Source of the DNA: Desulforapulum autotrophicum
GTDB lineage: Bacteria > Desulfobacterota > Desulfobacteria > Desulfobacterales > Desulfolunaceae
Reading direction: 5' to 3'
Length of the DNA: 64,000 nucleotides
Assembly: GCA_020723285.1 (NCBI GenBank)
Contig: DYJE01000011.1
Location: 59,570 to 123,569, forward strand
This document shows positions 41,021 through 50,687 of the stretch, piece after piece; the stretch's first letter is position 1, and every line of letters starts with the position of its first letter. Position numbers and translations under genes: made by a program. Under the pieces are notes generated by a model. The model did not search any database and was not told the origin of the DNA. It worked only from the letters and a program-made list of their open reading frames with translations.

Positions 41021-42850
41021 TTATCGAAGTTCCGCAGTCAGGTATGTTGTGGTCATAATTCGTGTGTCCGCATCGTAAGCGCCGGTTGCGAACAGGCGCT
41101 TCATCCGGTTGTATCCATCGAGAAAGGTTTCAAGTTTGGCGGAAAATTCAGCGAAATCTGAGTAGACATAGGTGTCGTGCCTCATGTTGATCACATAGAC
41201 GCCGCTTTCAGCAGGGATCAGAGTGATCAGCTTTTCTTCCACGTTTTCAGAGACATTGGCTTTGCAGAGAAGGTGACGTACATTTTTTGGCCCCACATCC
41301 ACAACAAGACTGTCTTCTGATATACTATCAAAGGGTTCCGTGGACGAAACATCCCATTTCACCGTGAGAAACGAAGGTAATGACACATAGTTGACAAGGG
41401 TTGTCGCCTGGAAATCGTAGGGTGCCTGACCGAATCCGTTGACAAAGCCATAGATTTTGATGGGATCGCCCAGATCGAAAGCGGCTGTTGAAAGAACGCC
41501 TGTTTCGATTTCATAGCTTGACGGATCGGCATCGGTTGTTTCATCGGAACCTGTTCCTGTAAAATCGAACATCTCCGCTTTTCTAAGATCAATACTTCCA
41601 AGTTCGATGTTCAGGTCAGAACCTTCCGAATCTGCGGCCACATGGCCTCTGAGGGTGGTAAGAAGAAGACGTGCTGTCCCCTCCGCTGCGTCGAGAGAAA
41701 GGGTTCCGCTTTCAGTCGTGGAAAGTTCCCCGGTGATCCAGATGTTCTGGCCGGGAGCGATGGCATCAATGGTAAACTCTTCGGACGATCTCTGCTTTTT
41801 CACCACCGTTGTTTCGGACAGCGTGACCACAACCGTATCGTTCAGACGGATTTTATCACCGTCTTCTGAAAACACAACACCATTGACGGCAAGGGTGTTG
41901 CCGTCTCGACTGAGGACGCTGCCCATCACCACATCCCCTTCCACTGTGGGAACGCTTGTGCCCACGTACACTTCCGTCGCTTCAAACCGGCGGGGATTGA
42001 ATTTCATTTCCCCTTTGACAAGAACAGCCGTATCGCTTTCCATGTCGGCAAGTTCGGAAAGTCCGGCGTCGCCTGTATAGGCTTCTCCGTTGATTTCATA
42101 GAGGGTTCCCGTGCCGGAAAGGACCATGACCTGGCCGAATTTATGTTTGTTGTTTTTCAGGTTGTGAGAAAAAGGGCAGAGATTGACGTAAAAATAGCCC
42201 ATATCTTCTTCAACGTCTGCAAGGGTTCCCCGGACCTGCTGGATTTTGGGGCTTTCTTTGTCTATTTCCGCAACAAGGGAGGGTTCCACCACCACATGGG
42301 CCAAACCTTCGTCATCAAAGGAAACCGTGTTGGAGGATTTGAGGTCGAAATCAAGGGAGAGATGGGAAACGAGACCTGGGGCTATGACCAGCTTGGTCGA
42401 ATTTTCAAGGTACACTGAAACTTCGATCTCAGTTACGTTATTCCCGTCTTCATCTTTGATTGTGCTGACCTGGACGGATTCTCCGGAGCTGTTTTCCACT
42501 CGGATGTCGGCATTGCTGTAGTCAAGGGTCATCGTGGCCTTTGTATAGGCCCCCAGCGGCACACTGGCTGAAGTAATCAGTTCTGTAACGTCAACATACT
42601 GTGCGAAATCGACGGTTGTGGTCACCGGAAGGGTTTCCACCACCGTTCCGTTGGGCCGGGTGAGTGTGATGGATTTAACATCCACAGCGTAGGTGATGAA
42701 ATCACCCTCGGCATCGGTGAGACTGATGGTGACTTCACCTTTATCGCTGCTGTTCGTTCCGGAACTGCCGGAGCATGAGGTGAGAAAGACCAGTGCCAGA
42801 AAAAAAAGAATAAGCGGAATACTGAATTTTTTTAAAGTCCTTGGAATCAT
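41021..42850 (-). CDS. DUF4382-type lipoprotein
   Basis: 609-residue exported lipoprotein. The N-terminus has two Lys after the Arg, a hydrophobic stretch and a lipobox LTSC with the lipidated Cys26. The first mature domain (about 35-190; GEVTISLTDAEGDFITYAVDV) has the pattern of DUF4382, a beta-sandwich of unknown function common in environmental bacteria. The rest is beta-rich with repeated strand motifs and DUF5666-like segments (for example VEGDVVMGSVLSRDGNTLAV). The ATG at 42850 has GGAGGG upstream. No neighbour suggests a role. Confidence 0.75.
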   Translation of the reverse strand: MIPRTLKKFSIPLILFFLALVFLTSCSGSSGTNSSDKGEVTISLTDAEGDFITYAVDVKSITLTRPNGTVVETLPVTTTVDFAQYVDVTELITSASVPLGAYTKATMTLDYSNADIRVENSSGESVQVSTIKDEDGNNVTEIEVSVYLENSTKLVIAPGLVSHLSLDFDLKSSNTVSFDDEGLAHVVVEPSLVAEIDKESPKIQQVRGTLADVEEDMGYFYVNLCPFSHNLKNNKHKFGQVMVLSGTGTLYEINGEAYTGDAGLSELADMESDTAVLVKGEMKFNPRRFEATEVYVGTSVPTVEGDVVMGSVLSRDGNTLAVNGVVFSEDGDKIRLNDTVVVTLSETTVVKKQRSSEEFTIDAIAPGQNIWITGELSTTESGTLSLDAAEGTARLLLTTLRGHVAADSEGSDLNIELGSIDLRKAEMFDFTGTGSDETTDADPSSYEIETGVLSTAAFDLGDPIKIYGFVNGFGQAPYDFQATTLVNYVSLPSFLTVKWDVSSTEPFDSISEDSLVVDVGPKNVRHLLCKANVSENVEEKLITLIPAESGVYVINMRHDTYVYSDFAEFSAKLETFLDGYNRMKRLFATGAYDADTRIMTTTYLTAELR

Positions 42851-43179
42851 GATGCCCTCCAAATATCTGATTTAATGTTTAAAGTCAGAGGATGTTTAAA
42901 AGTAGTCTCTCTGATTTCTTCGATTTGAAAATTTAAACACGCAAGGAAAAAAAAAGTTTCGATTTTTTTTAAAAAGTTCCTGATCTTGAAAAAAAATGGA
43001 ACGTGATAGGAGCATCGAACATATATGGATGCTGTGCGGCGTTTATGGGAAAAAAGTTTTCATTAAATCTTTAATGATGGTATGGAAAAACGACAAGATG
43101 TTCTTCAGTTTCATGAATCGATAACCGGTGTTCGTCTTGAAAATGGCCATTCATTTAATAAAATCTCTGAAGGTGCGCT
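42851..43179. other. 330-base divergent intergenic region
   Basis: AT-rich, with homopolymer A/T runs at 42950-43000. The only structure seen is a small inverted repeat TCATTAA-ATCT-TTAATGA (43060-43077), possibly an operator for the VWA gene 100 bases downstream. No gene. Confidence 0.5.
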
Positions 43180-44370
43180 ATGAATAAGACCATTGTTGAA
43201 TCGTTGATCGTTGTTTTATGTATCATGTTCGCCACAGTTTTTCCTGCCCAGTGCAGCGATGACGTACCCTGCTTCACCGAAGTCGATATTCCCGTCAAAG
43301 ATTCCATATGTCTTGTAATCGACCGAAGCGGGAGCATGGCGGGAACTGCTTTGAAAGATGCTAAAACTGGGGCCAAGGGGTTTATTAAAAACGTGAAAAA
43401 CGGAACGGAAGTGGCCATTATCACGTTCAGTGACAGCACGGAGCTTGCCCTTGATTTTACAGCTGACAAGACCTTGCTGACTAAAACAGTCGATCGTATT
43501 CAGGCGAAAGGCAACACCGCTTTGAACGACGCCATAGCCTATGCGGCCCTTAAACTTCAAGGTAAGGAAGGGCGCAAAATCGTGATGTTTCTGACTGACG
43601 GCAAAGACAACCGAAGCCACTACACTCTGGACGACATTTCCAAGCTGAACCTGTCCGAGGGAATCTTCGTTTATGGTATCGCTCTGGGTGACGTGGATAT
43701 CAAGGCTCTTTCAGGTCTCTGCTCAGCCACGGGGGGGAAGGCGGAATACACAAAAATATCTTCCAAACTCAAAACCCTTTATCCCAAGATGATCAGTAGT
43801 TATTACACAAAAGGCGCAACTAAAAAAACGGGTTATATGGTGGTTAAATCCCTGCCCGACAACCGAACCGTGTTGATCGACGGTAAAAAAGCCGGTGTCA
43901 CGCCTCTGTCTCTGGCCTCTCTGAAACCCGGTACATATCAGGTGGAAGTGGAATTTGATACCGGTAAATCCCTTTGCTCAGCCAACGTGAGCGGACTGAA
44001 GAAAACCATACTTGATACACGGGCACCGGAAAAGGGCCGCGATTTGACCGTAAAGACAAGCCAGTCGTCGGTGGCGGTTTATTTCGACGGAGCCTATGTG
44101 GGCTCGACGGATCCGTTGAAAAAACAGCTCACCATTGTCAATGCGCCTTTCGGTGAACACACACTCAAACTGAACTGCATGCCGGACTTCGATTACGGTC
44201 CTGAGCAAGTGATGACAATTCCCCTGACCCTTAAAGACAGCTGGGGCGCAGCCAAAATTGAAGTCAATGTCCTCCAGCAAAAAATCATCGATACAAGCCG
44301 GGTGGACGTCCGCATGGAGGCCAAAAAGAAAAAACCATTTTCCCAGCTTGACGATATGGACGACGATTGA
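43180..44370 (+). CDS. Exported von Willebrand factor A-domain protein with PEGA repeats
   Basis: 396 residues with an N-terminal signal peptide (about 1-25). The VWA domain (about 40-200) has an intact metal-ion-dependent adhesion site: DRSGSM, the Thr in KGNTALNDA, and Asp in LTDGKDN. Two PEGA-like beta modules follow (about 215-280, LPDNRTVLIDGKKAGVTPLS; and 285-345, SSVAVYFDGAYVGSTDPL). An acidic C-terminus ends with DDMDDD. It probably works in the periplasm or at the surface in protein-protein contact. Convergent with polA, 18 bases apart. Confidence 0.8.
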   Translation: MNKTIVESLIVVLCIMFATVFPAQCSDDVPCFTEVDIPVKDSICLVIDRSGSMAGTALKDAKTGAKGFIKNVKNGTEVAIITFSDSTELALDFTADKTLLTKTVDRIQAKGNTALNDAIAYAALKLQGKEGRKIVMFLTDGKDNRSHYTLDDISKLNLSEGIFVYGIALGDVDIKALSGLCSATGGKAEYTKISSKLKTLYPKMISSYYTKGATKKTGYMVVKSLPDNRTVLIDGKKAGVTPLSLASLKPGTYQVEVEFDTGKSLCSANVSGLKKTILDTRAPEKGRDLTVKTSQSSVAVYFDGAYVGSTDPLKKQLTIVNAPFGEHTLKLNCMPDFDYGPEQVMTIPLTLKDSWGAAKIEVNVLQQKIIDTSRVDVRMEAKKKKPFSQLDDMDDD

Positions 44371-44388
44371 AACAGTCGTCAATGGCCA

Positions 44389-47070
44389 TCAGTGAGCTTC
44401 AGCCCAGCTTTTCCCATGGGAGATGTTGACTTTCAAGGGGACTTTCAGCTCCCAGATATGTTCCATGATGTCCCTGATGCGGGCGGATACGGCTTCGACC
44501 GAAGATTCCTCTACTTCAAAAACGATTTCGTCATGAACGGAAAGAAGCATTCGTGCGGACAGTTTTTCATCGCTGATCGCTTGATGGCACCGGATCATGG
44601 CAAGCTTGATCAGGTCGGCCGCCGTGCCCTGAATCGGAGTGTTGATGGCTGAACGCTCTGCAAATTGTCGGACCCCCATGTTGGAACTGTGAATTTCAGG
44701 CAGTTCACGAATCCTTCCTAAAAGTGTGCTTGTCCTGCCCGTGGTTCTGGCATCGGCCACTGCCTGATCCATGTATCGTTTGACACCGCTGTACCTTTCG
44801 AAATACTGGGTGATGTAAGTCCTGGCCATTTTCTGGCTTATTCCCAGTTCCCGAGACAGCCCGAAAGGGCTCATGCCATAGACGATGCCGAAGTTGATGG
44901 CTTTGGCCTGACGTCTCAGATCTTCGGTGATCAGGCTGGGGTGGTAATTGAACACTTCAGCGGCTGTGCGGGTGTGGATGTCTTCGTTGCTGTTGAACGC
45001 TTCGATGAGAATGGCGTCATCGGAGCAGTGTGCCAGCAGGCGGAGTTCAATCTGGGAATAATCCGCTGAAACAAGAACGTAACCCTCATCAGGAATAAAA
45101 GCCCCCCGAATCATCCGTCCTTCCTGCGTCCGGATTGGAATGTTCTGAAGATTTGGATCGGAACTGCTCAGTCGTCCCGTGACAGTGACGGTCTGGTTGA
45201 ACGAAGTGTGTATTCTCGATGTGACGGGATTGATCAACTCGATCAGGTTGTCTGTGTATGTGGATTTCAGTTTGGCCACAGTTCTGTATCGCAGGATTTT
45301 TCCTGGCAGTTCATGATGTTCTGAAAGTGTGGTCAGAACATCCACATCGGTGGAATATCCGGTTTTTTTCTTTGTTTTTTTCTGAACGGGAAGATTGAGT
45401 TTCTCGAAAAGAATAACCCCGAGCTGCTGGGAACTCTGGATATTGAATTCCTCCCCTGCCAGTTCATAGATGGCCGCTTCCATCAGGGAAAGTTCGTTTT
45501 CGAAAGTCTTTGATAAAGATTTGAGCGCTTCTACATTGACCCGGATTCCGTTCATTTCGATCTGGGCAAGAACCCCGCTTAGCGGCATTTCAACGGTTTG
45601 AAAAAGATTCACGAGGCCGGGTGATTGATCCAGTTCTTTTTTGTGATGTTTATAAATCAGTCGCGTGATGTCCGCGTCTTCCGCAGCGTATGGAACGGCT
45701 TTGTCAAGGTTTATCTGTGAAAAGAGGAGGGCGTTTTTACCTTTTCCCGCAACTTCTTCATACGTGATGGTTTTGTGATTCAGAATTTCCATGGCAAGAT
45801 CGTCAAGACCATGGGCGCGTTTGGCCGGATTAAGGACATAAGAGGCGATCATGGTGTCGAAAGCGATACCTTTAAGGTCTATGCCGTGGCGCTTGAGAAC
45901 AATCAGGTCGTATTTGATATTCTGGCCGACTTTGTGTACTTCCGGGCTCTCCAGAATCGGCCGGAGTTTGTCAAGAACAACGCTCATTTCAAGCTGTTCC
46001 GGAACACCGGGGTAGTCGTGTGCCACAGGGATGTAGTACCCCTGGTGATCCTCGACTGAAAACGACAAACCAACCAAACAGGCACGCATGGGATCGGTGG
46101 AGGTGGTTTCCGTGTCCACGGAGATGATCGGGGCTTGAGAAAGAATTTTAAGAAGCGCGTCAAAGTCATCCGTTGAAAGAACAGCTTTGTAGTTTTTGCT
46201 TGAAAGATCAGAAGGCCGGGGGAAATCCTGCTGAAACTTCCTGAATTCAAGCTCTGAAAAAAGATCATTCAGAGATGCGGAGTCCGGCTCGGCCAGGCTG
46301 CAGTCTGAAATAACAAACGAAAGAGGGGCTTTTGTGTCAATGGTGACAAGCTTTCGGCTTAAAAAAGCCAGCTCCTTGTTTGCGGAGAGGTTTTCTTTTT
46401 GTTTTTTTCCGGTGATTTTATCCAGATTTTCATAAATTCCGTCGAGACTTCCGAATTCCTCGATCAGCGACGGAGCGGTTTTTTTTCCGATTCCAGGAAC
46501 TCCGGGAACATTGTCCGACGTGTCACCTGTAAGGGCCATGACGTCGATGATCTTGTCGGGAAAAACACCGGCCTTGTCTTTGACCTCGTTGACACCCATG
46601 ACCATTTCTTTTACGGGATCGAAAATCAGGATGTCATCGGTTACAAGCTGCATAAAATCTTTGTCTCCTGTGACAAGAATGGCGCAGTGTCCATTATTGG
46701 CAGCTTCTCTTGCAACAGTCCCCATCAGATCGTCAGCCTCGAAGCCAGGCATTTCAAAAGATTTGATTCTGAACGCTTCGGTAATTTGTTTAATATAAGG
46801 TATCTGGACAGAAAGCTCGTCAGGCATGGGCGGCCTGTTGGCCTTGTAGTCTGAGAATATTTCATGTCTGAATGAAGGGCCTTTGGAATCGAAAAACATG
46901 GCGATGTAATCGGGTTTTTTGTCTTTGATCAGCCGCATGAGGATCTGGGTAAAACCGAGAATGGCGTTTGTCGGAAGCCCTTTGGAGTTAGACAGCATGG
47001 GAAGGGCATGAAAACTTCGGTAGATGTAAGCACTTCCGTCAATCAGGTATATTGTTTTTTTCATGGTCAT
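44389..47070 (-). CDS. polA: DNA polymerase I
   Basis: 893 residues with all three activities. 5'-3' exonuclease (1-290; YLIDGSAYIYRSFHALP, VTGDKDFMQLV, VPGIGKKTA); 3'-5' proofreading exonuclease with its acidic motif SVDTETTSTDP and later TYAAED-like YAAEDADITRL; polymerase domain with motif A DYSQIELRLLAH, motif B RQAKAINFGIVYGMS and motif C VHDEIVF. Proofreading looks intact, unlike in some bacteria. Two ATGs two codons apart could start it. Confidence 0.97.
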   Translation of the reverse strand: MTMKKTIYLIDGSAYIYRSFHALPMLSNSKGLPTNAILGFTQILMRLIKDKKPDYIAMFFDSKGPSFRHEIFSDYKANRPPMPDELSVQIPYIKQITEAFRIKSFEMPGFEADDLMGTVAREAANNGHCAILVTGDKDFMQLVTDDILIFDPVKEMVMGVNEVKDKAGVFPDKIIDVMALTGDTSDNVPGVPGIGKKTAPSLIEEFGSLDGIYENLDKITGKKQKENLSANKELAFLSRKLVTIDTKAPLSFVISDCSLAEPDSASLNDLFSELEFRKFQQDFPRPSDLSSKNYKAVLSTDDFDALLKILSQAPIISVDTETTSTDPMRACLVGLSFSVEDHQGYYIPVAHDYPGVPEQLEMSVVLDKLRPILESPEVHKVGQNIKYDLIVLKRHGIDLKGIAFDTMIASYVLNPAKRAHGLDDLAMEILNHKTITYEEVAGKGKNALLFSQINLDKAVPYAAEDADITRLIYKHHKKELDQSPGLVNLFQTVEMPLSGVLAQIEMNGIRVNVEALKSLSKTFENELSLMEAAIYELAGEEFNIQSSQQLGVILFEKLNLPVQKKTKKKTGYSTDVDVLTTLSEHHELPGKILRYRTVAKLKSTYTDNLIELINPVTSRIHTSFNQTVTVTGRLSSSDPNLQNIPIRTQEGRMIRGAFIPDEGYVLVSADYSQIELRLLAHCSDDAILIEAFNSNEDIHTRTAAEVFNYHPSLITEDLRRQAKAINFGIVYGMSPFGLSRELGISQKMARTYITQYFERYSGVKRYMDQAVADARTTGRTSTLLGRIRELPEIHSSNMGVRQFAERSAINTPIQGTAADLIKLAMIRCHQAISDEKLSARMLLSVHDEIVFEVEESSVEAVSARIRDIMEHIWELKVPLKVNISHGKSWAEAH

Positions 47071-47262
47071 GGATGCTGCCTTTCGTCGGCCGGTTGCAGG
47101 GTTTGACTTTGGTTCGGGTCTGGATTATTATTTCCGCCTTTAAAACCCGGCTTGGCGTGGCAGTATGGTTATGGCCGGATTTGTGTCATGACAATGGGTC
47201 ATTATCATGATTGATGTGTTACGACAAGATAAAGAAATTCAAGTAAATTAAAGGGAAGGGTG

Positions 47263-47490
47263 ATGGACACGAAGGGCAGACGTGTATCGGCTTACAAAGA
47301 AAAAAAAATGAAGGCAAGGGAGATACCCTGCCATTGCTGTGGATCTTCACCGGATTTCTGCTGGCGATGCAGATGCGGTTTCGCCATGTGCCAGAGTTGT
47401 ATGGATGAAAATTTCTGGGGCGTTACCTGTAACGGAATCACATGGGACTGTCCGGACTGTGGCGCTCAAAATGGCTTCGGCAATCAGTGA
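47263..47490 (+). CDS. Small Cys-rich zinc-ribbon-like protein
   Basis: 75 residues with cysteine pairs CHCC, CWRCRC, CQSC and CPDC, enough for two zinc sites; no domain I can name. The CQSCMDENFWGV and WDCPDCG segments resemble small zinc-binding proteins of sulfate reducers. AAGGGAAGGG precedes the ATG; a GTG one codon earlier is also possible. Divergent from polA. Function unknown. Confidence 0.6.
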   Translation: MDTKGRRVSAYKEKKMKAREIPCHCCGSSPDFCWRCRCGFAMCQSCMDENFWGVTCNGITWDCPDCGAQNGFGNQ

Positions 47491-47842
47491 TGTGCTTTAT
47501 CCGGTTGGCGTGATTCGATGAGCAACACATTGTGGTGCTCAAATGATCAAAAACGAACGAATATTGTGTTCGTTTGCGTTCATTTTTCCAAGCTCAAAGC
47601 ACAATGCAACCCTTTTTTGTTTTCATTTGCGAAAACATGTAAAGTGTTGATTGCAAAGCCTTTACAAAAAAAGATTTGTAGATTATACGAAGTGTCCTGA
47701 GATTTTTTCAAGGGGCGGATCAATCATCGTGCTGTTAAAATGAACGTAAAATGAACGAGAATTATCTAAGCCCCATGTTAATCGCTGATCCTGATGATAC
47801 AATCCAAATTGACGGGACAGCGATATGAAAGGTTGTCTCCAC
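47491..47842. other. 350-base intergenic region upstream of rdgB
   Basis: AT-rich. Holds a good promoter at 47661-47689 (separate entry). A 60-codon frame at 47518-47700 has no ribosome site or plausible composition, so I do not call it. Confidence 0.5.
47661..47689 (+). promoter_or_regulatory. Sigma-70-type promoter, probably of rdgB
   Basis: TTTACA (47661-47666), 17-base spacer, TATACG (47684-47689). It lies about 150 bases upstream of rdgB on the same strand. Confidence 0.5.
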
Positions 47843-48502
47843 ATGCTTACTATGATTGTCATTGCCACGCGAAACACAGGCAAAACAACAGAAATCAGGG
47901 AACTTTTAAAAGGTTATCCTGTGGACCTCAAGAATCTGGATGATTTTGGACCTATCCCTCCGGTGGTGGAAGATGGGATTACGTTTGAGGAAAACGCATA
48001 CAAAAAAGCGAGTTTTACAGCGCGTGTTCTCGGGATACCAGCCATTGCCGATGATTCAGGTCTGGTTGTGGAGGCCCTTGACGGCTCTCCGGGTGTCTAT
48101 TCGGCGCGTTACGCCGGAGAGAATGCTCAGGATGCGGATAACACCCGAAAACTTCTGTCGGATATGCTGGGGGTGGCCAACCGACGTGCGGCGTTTGAAT
48201 GCGTGATATCGCTGGCGGTGCCTTCAGGAGCAGCGTTGACATATGAAGGCCGTTGCGAAGGTCTGATCAGCGAATCCCCTTCAGGAACCGGCGGATTTGG
48301 GTATGATCCTGTTTTTTTTCATCCGGATTCCGGAAAAACCTTTGCGGAGATCGGTCTGGAAGAGAAGGGAAAGGTCAGTCATAGAGGACGTGCACTGAAA
48401 GAAATGGCCAACGAATTTGACAAAGTCCTTCTCTGGATCAATCAGCAGATGCCGGGACAGGATAAGCAGGGTTGCATGGGAAATTGTAATACCGGCTTGT
48501 GA
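47843..48502 (+). CDS. rdgB: XTP/dITP pyrophosphatase (RdgB/HAM1)
   Basis: House-cleaning enzyme that hydrolyses dITP, XTP and other non-canonical purine triphosphates to monophosphates. Motifs: ATRNTGKTTEI, EDGITFEENAYKKA (metal site), ADDSGLVVEALDGSPGV, GFGYDPVFFHP and the SHRGRAL C-terminal block. I chose ATG 47843, with AAAGG about 10 bases upstream; ATGs at 47825 and 47852 are also in frame. 219 residues, including a short tail beyond the usual end. Confidence 0.92.
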   Translation: MLTMIVIATRNTGKTTEIRELLKGYPVDLKNLDDFGPIPPVVEDGITFEENAYKKASFTARVLGIPAIADDSGLVVEALDGSPGVYSARYAGENAQDADNTRKLLSDMLGVANRRAAFECVISLAVPSGAALTYEGRCEGLISESPSGTGGFGYDPVFFHPDSGKTFAEIGLEEKGKVSHRGRALKEMANEFDKVLLWINQQMPGQDKQGCMGNCNTGL

Positions 48503-48619
48503 AACCAGTGGTTAAGGCATCCGACATTTTCAACTTATAAATGACAATTATAGTTTTTAGATATTAATAACGACACGTAAATACCATCCGTATTTTACAA
48601 AACAAAGGCAGGGAAAAAC

Positions 48620-50542
48620 ATGGCTGAAAAGAACGTAATGATCGGAGGAATAGAAAATATCTCCGAAGCCAAGAAACTGTTTCAAAGCAAAATGAACAGT
48701 GAAAATCTGGCGAAAATTGAACAGATCAAAACTGAAAGCGCATTGTTGAAAATTGCCAACGCCGCATCCATGTGCGAACCTGATTCGATTTTTATAAATA
48801 CCGGTTCGGAGAAGGACAAACAATTTATCCGGGATATGGCGCTGAGTCTTGGTGAAGAAAAAAAGCTGGCCATGGAACGCCATACCATTCATTTTGACCT
48901 GAAAGAAGAGCAGGGACGCATTACGGATCGGACATTTTATATGGCAGAACCTGAAGATGACGTCAGTTCCCTTGCAAATCGCATTGACCGCACAGAGGCG
49001 CTGAACGACGTCAAATCAAAGATGACCGGCATCATGAAAGGTAAAATCATGGTGGTCGGTTTTTACATGCGAGGTCCTGTAGGGGCTCCGGCTTCCAATC
49101 CGGCCATTGAAATCACCAGCTCCCTTTACGTATGCCACAGCGCGGAAATGTTATACAGAAACTGTTTTTCGGCGTTTGACTCGGAAGTGAACCGTCTGGG
49201 TCACTTTTACACCAACATTCATTCCCAGGGTCTGAACAGGCCGGAAGACCTCAAAGATGCAAGAGTCTACATGGATCGTCATGACCAGACCACTTACAGC
49301 ATCAACTGCACATACGCCGGAAACACCCTGCTTCTTAAAAAAGGGAATCACCGATTCTCCATCGATAAAGCTGTCTATCAGAACAGGGGAAATGAGCTGT
49401 CCGAGCATATGTTCATTACCGGAATCGAAGGCCCCGGAGGTCGTGTCACATGGTTTGCAGGTGCCGCTCCAAGCGGTTGCGGAAAAACCACCACAGCCAT
49501 GGCGGGACATCATTTCGTGGGAGATGACCTTGCACAGATGTGGATCGATGAAAACGGTTATATCAAATCCATTAATCCTGAATCAGGGATATTCGGCATT
49601 GTTGAGGACGTAAACTGGGAAGGCGACCCCAAACTCATGGAACTTCTCCGTAAACCCGGAACCGAAGTGATCTGGTCCAACGTGCTCATCGACGACGACG
49701 GTGTTCCTCACTGGACCGGCAACGGCGAGGAGCTTCCGGGCAAAGGATACAATTTCCAGGGTGAATGGGTGAAGGGAAATGGTGCGCCTCCGTCACATCC
49801 CAACGCCAGAGCCACACTGGTTGCAAGCGCCCTTGCCAATTATTCCAGGGCTTCCGAGGATCCCGATGGAGTAAAAACCAGCGTGATTACCTACAGTGGA
49901 AGAGACAGTGATACCATGCCTCCGGTCTGGGTTGCCAAAACATACGCCCAGGGTGTGATTATCGGAGCATCCATCGTTTCTGCAGCCACTGCCACGGAAG
50001 TTGGGGCCACCGGGGTCAAACGTGCACCTTGGGCCAACGCGGCTTTTATTCCGGGTGCACTTGGCGACTACATGGACGCTCAGTTCAAATTTTTCGGTAA
50101 TGCCAAACTGAATGCCAATGGCGGTCAGCCGGTCATGGCGGGTCTCAATTATTTTCTCACCGATGAAGCCCGTGGCGGAAGCACGAAAAAACTTCTGGGT
50201 GAAAAACGTGATGTCAAAGTCTGGCTGTCCTGGCTTGAACGTTGTTTTCACAAGGAAGTCGGTGCACTGGAAACACCCATCGGGTTCATTCCCAAATACG
50301 CCGATCTGAAAAAACTTTTTAACGATATTATCGGCAAGGAATACTCCGAAGAACTTTACACCCGTCAGTTTTCACTTTACGTGGACAACATCGTCAAACG
50401 AATCGATCTCCAGATCGAGGCTTACGGAAAAGAAAAAAATCTTCCTGAGCTCTGTCTCACCGTGCTTGACGAACAGAAAAAAGGACTGATTGACCTGAAA
50501 GGCCGTTTTGGTTCAGTTGTAAAACCGTCAGATCTTATCTGA
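48620..50542 (+). CDS. pckG: Phosphoenolpyruvate carboxykinase (GTP)
   Basis: Interconverts oxaloacetate and PEP with GTP. 640 residues; the nucleotide loop carries the GTP-type signature AAPSGCGKTTTAM (with the mobile-loop Cys) rather than the ATP-type sequence. Other family features: GFYMRGPVGAPASNPAIEIT, MFITGIEGPGGRVTWF, GEEL and SYSG-like blocks. With malic enzyme and complex II in the same window, it gives both C4-to-C3 routes. A strong terminator follows at 50570. Confidence 0.94.
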   Translation: MAEKNVMIGGIENISEAKKLFQSKMNSENLAKIEQIKTESALLKIANAASMCEPDSIFINTGSEKDKQFIRDMALSLGEEKKLAMERHTIHFDLKEEQGRITDRTFYMAEPEDDVSSLANRIDRTEALNDVKSKMTGIMKGKIMVVGFYMRGPVGAPASNPAIEITSSLYVCHSAEMLYRNCFSAFDSEVNRLGHFYTNIHSQGLNRPEDLKDARVYMDRHDQTTYSINCTYAGNTLLLKKGNHRFSIDKAVYQNRGNELSEHMFITGIEGPGGRVTWFAGAAPSGCGKTTTAMAGHHFVGDDLAQMWIDENGYIKSINPESGIFGIVEDVNWEGDPKLMELLRKPGTEVIWSNVLIDDDGVPHWTGNGEELPGKGYNFQGEWVKGNGAPPSHPNARATLVASALANYSRASEDPDGVKTSVITYSGRDSDTMPPVWVAKTYAQGVIIGASIVSAATATEVGATGVKRAPWANAAFIPGALGDYMDAQFKFFGNAKLNANGGQPVMAGLNYFLTDEARGGSTKKLLGEKRDVKVWLSWLERCFHKEVGALETPIGFIPKYADLKKLFNDIIGKEYSEELYTRQFSLYVDNIVKRIDLQIEAYGKEKNLPELCLTVLDEQKKGLIDLKGRFGSVVKPSDLI

Positions 50543-50569
50543 TCTTTAGTTAATCAATTATACGTATTC

Positions 50570-50604
50570 AAGGAGGGGTCTTAAAAAAGCCCCTCCTTTT
50601 TTTA
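50570..50604 (+). terminator. Rho-independent terminator of pckG
   Basis: Stem AAGGAGGGG (50570-50578) and CCCCTCCTT (50590-50598), 11-base A-rich loop, followed by TTTTTTT. Twenty-eight bases after the pckG stop. Confidence 0.93.
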
Positions 50605-50687
50605 TGAGCTGTTGCATCTCTGTCATGACAGATGGTATGCAAAGACCACAAGATTATGAAGAAATCAAAAAATGAAAGGGTTATGCG

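Noticed and set aside
47518..47700. 60-codon frame in the rdgB upstream region
   Set aside because: Overlaps the predicted promoter, no ribosome site and no family.
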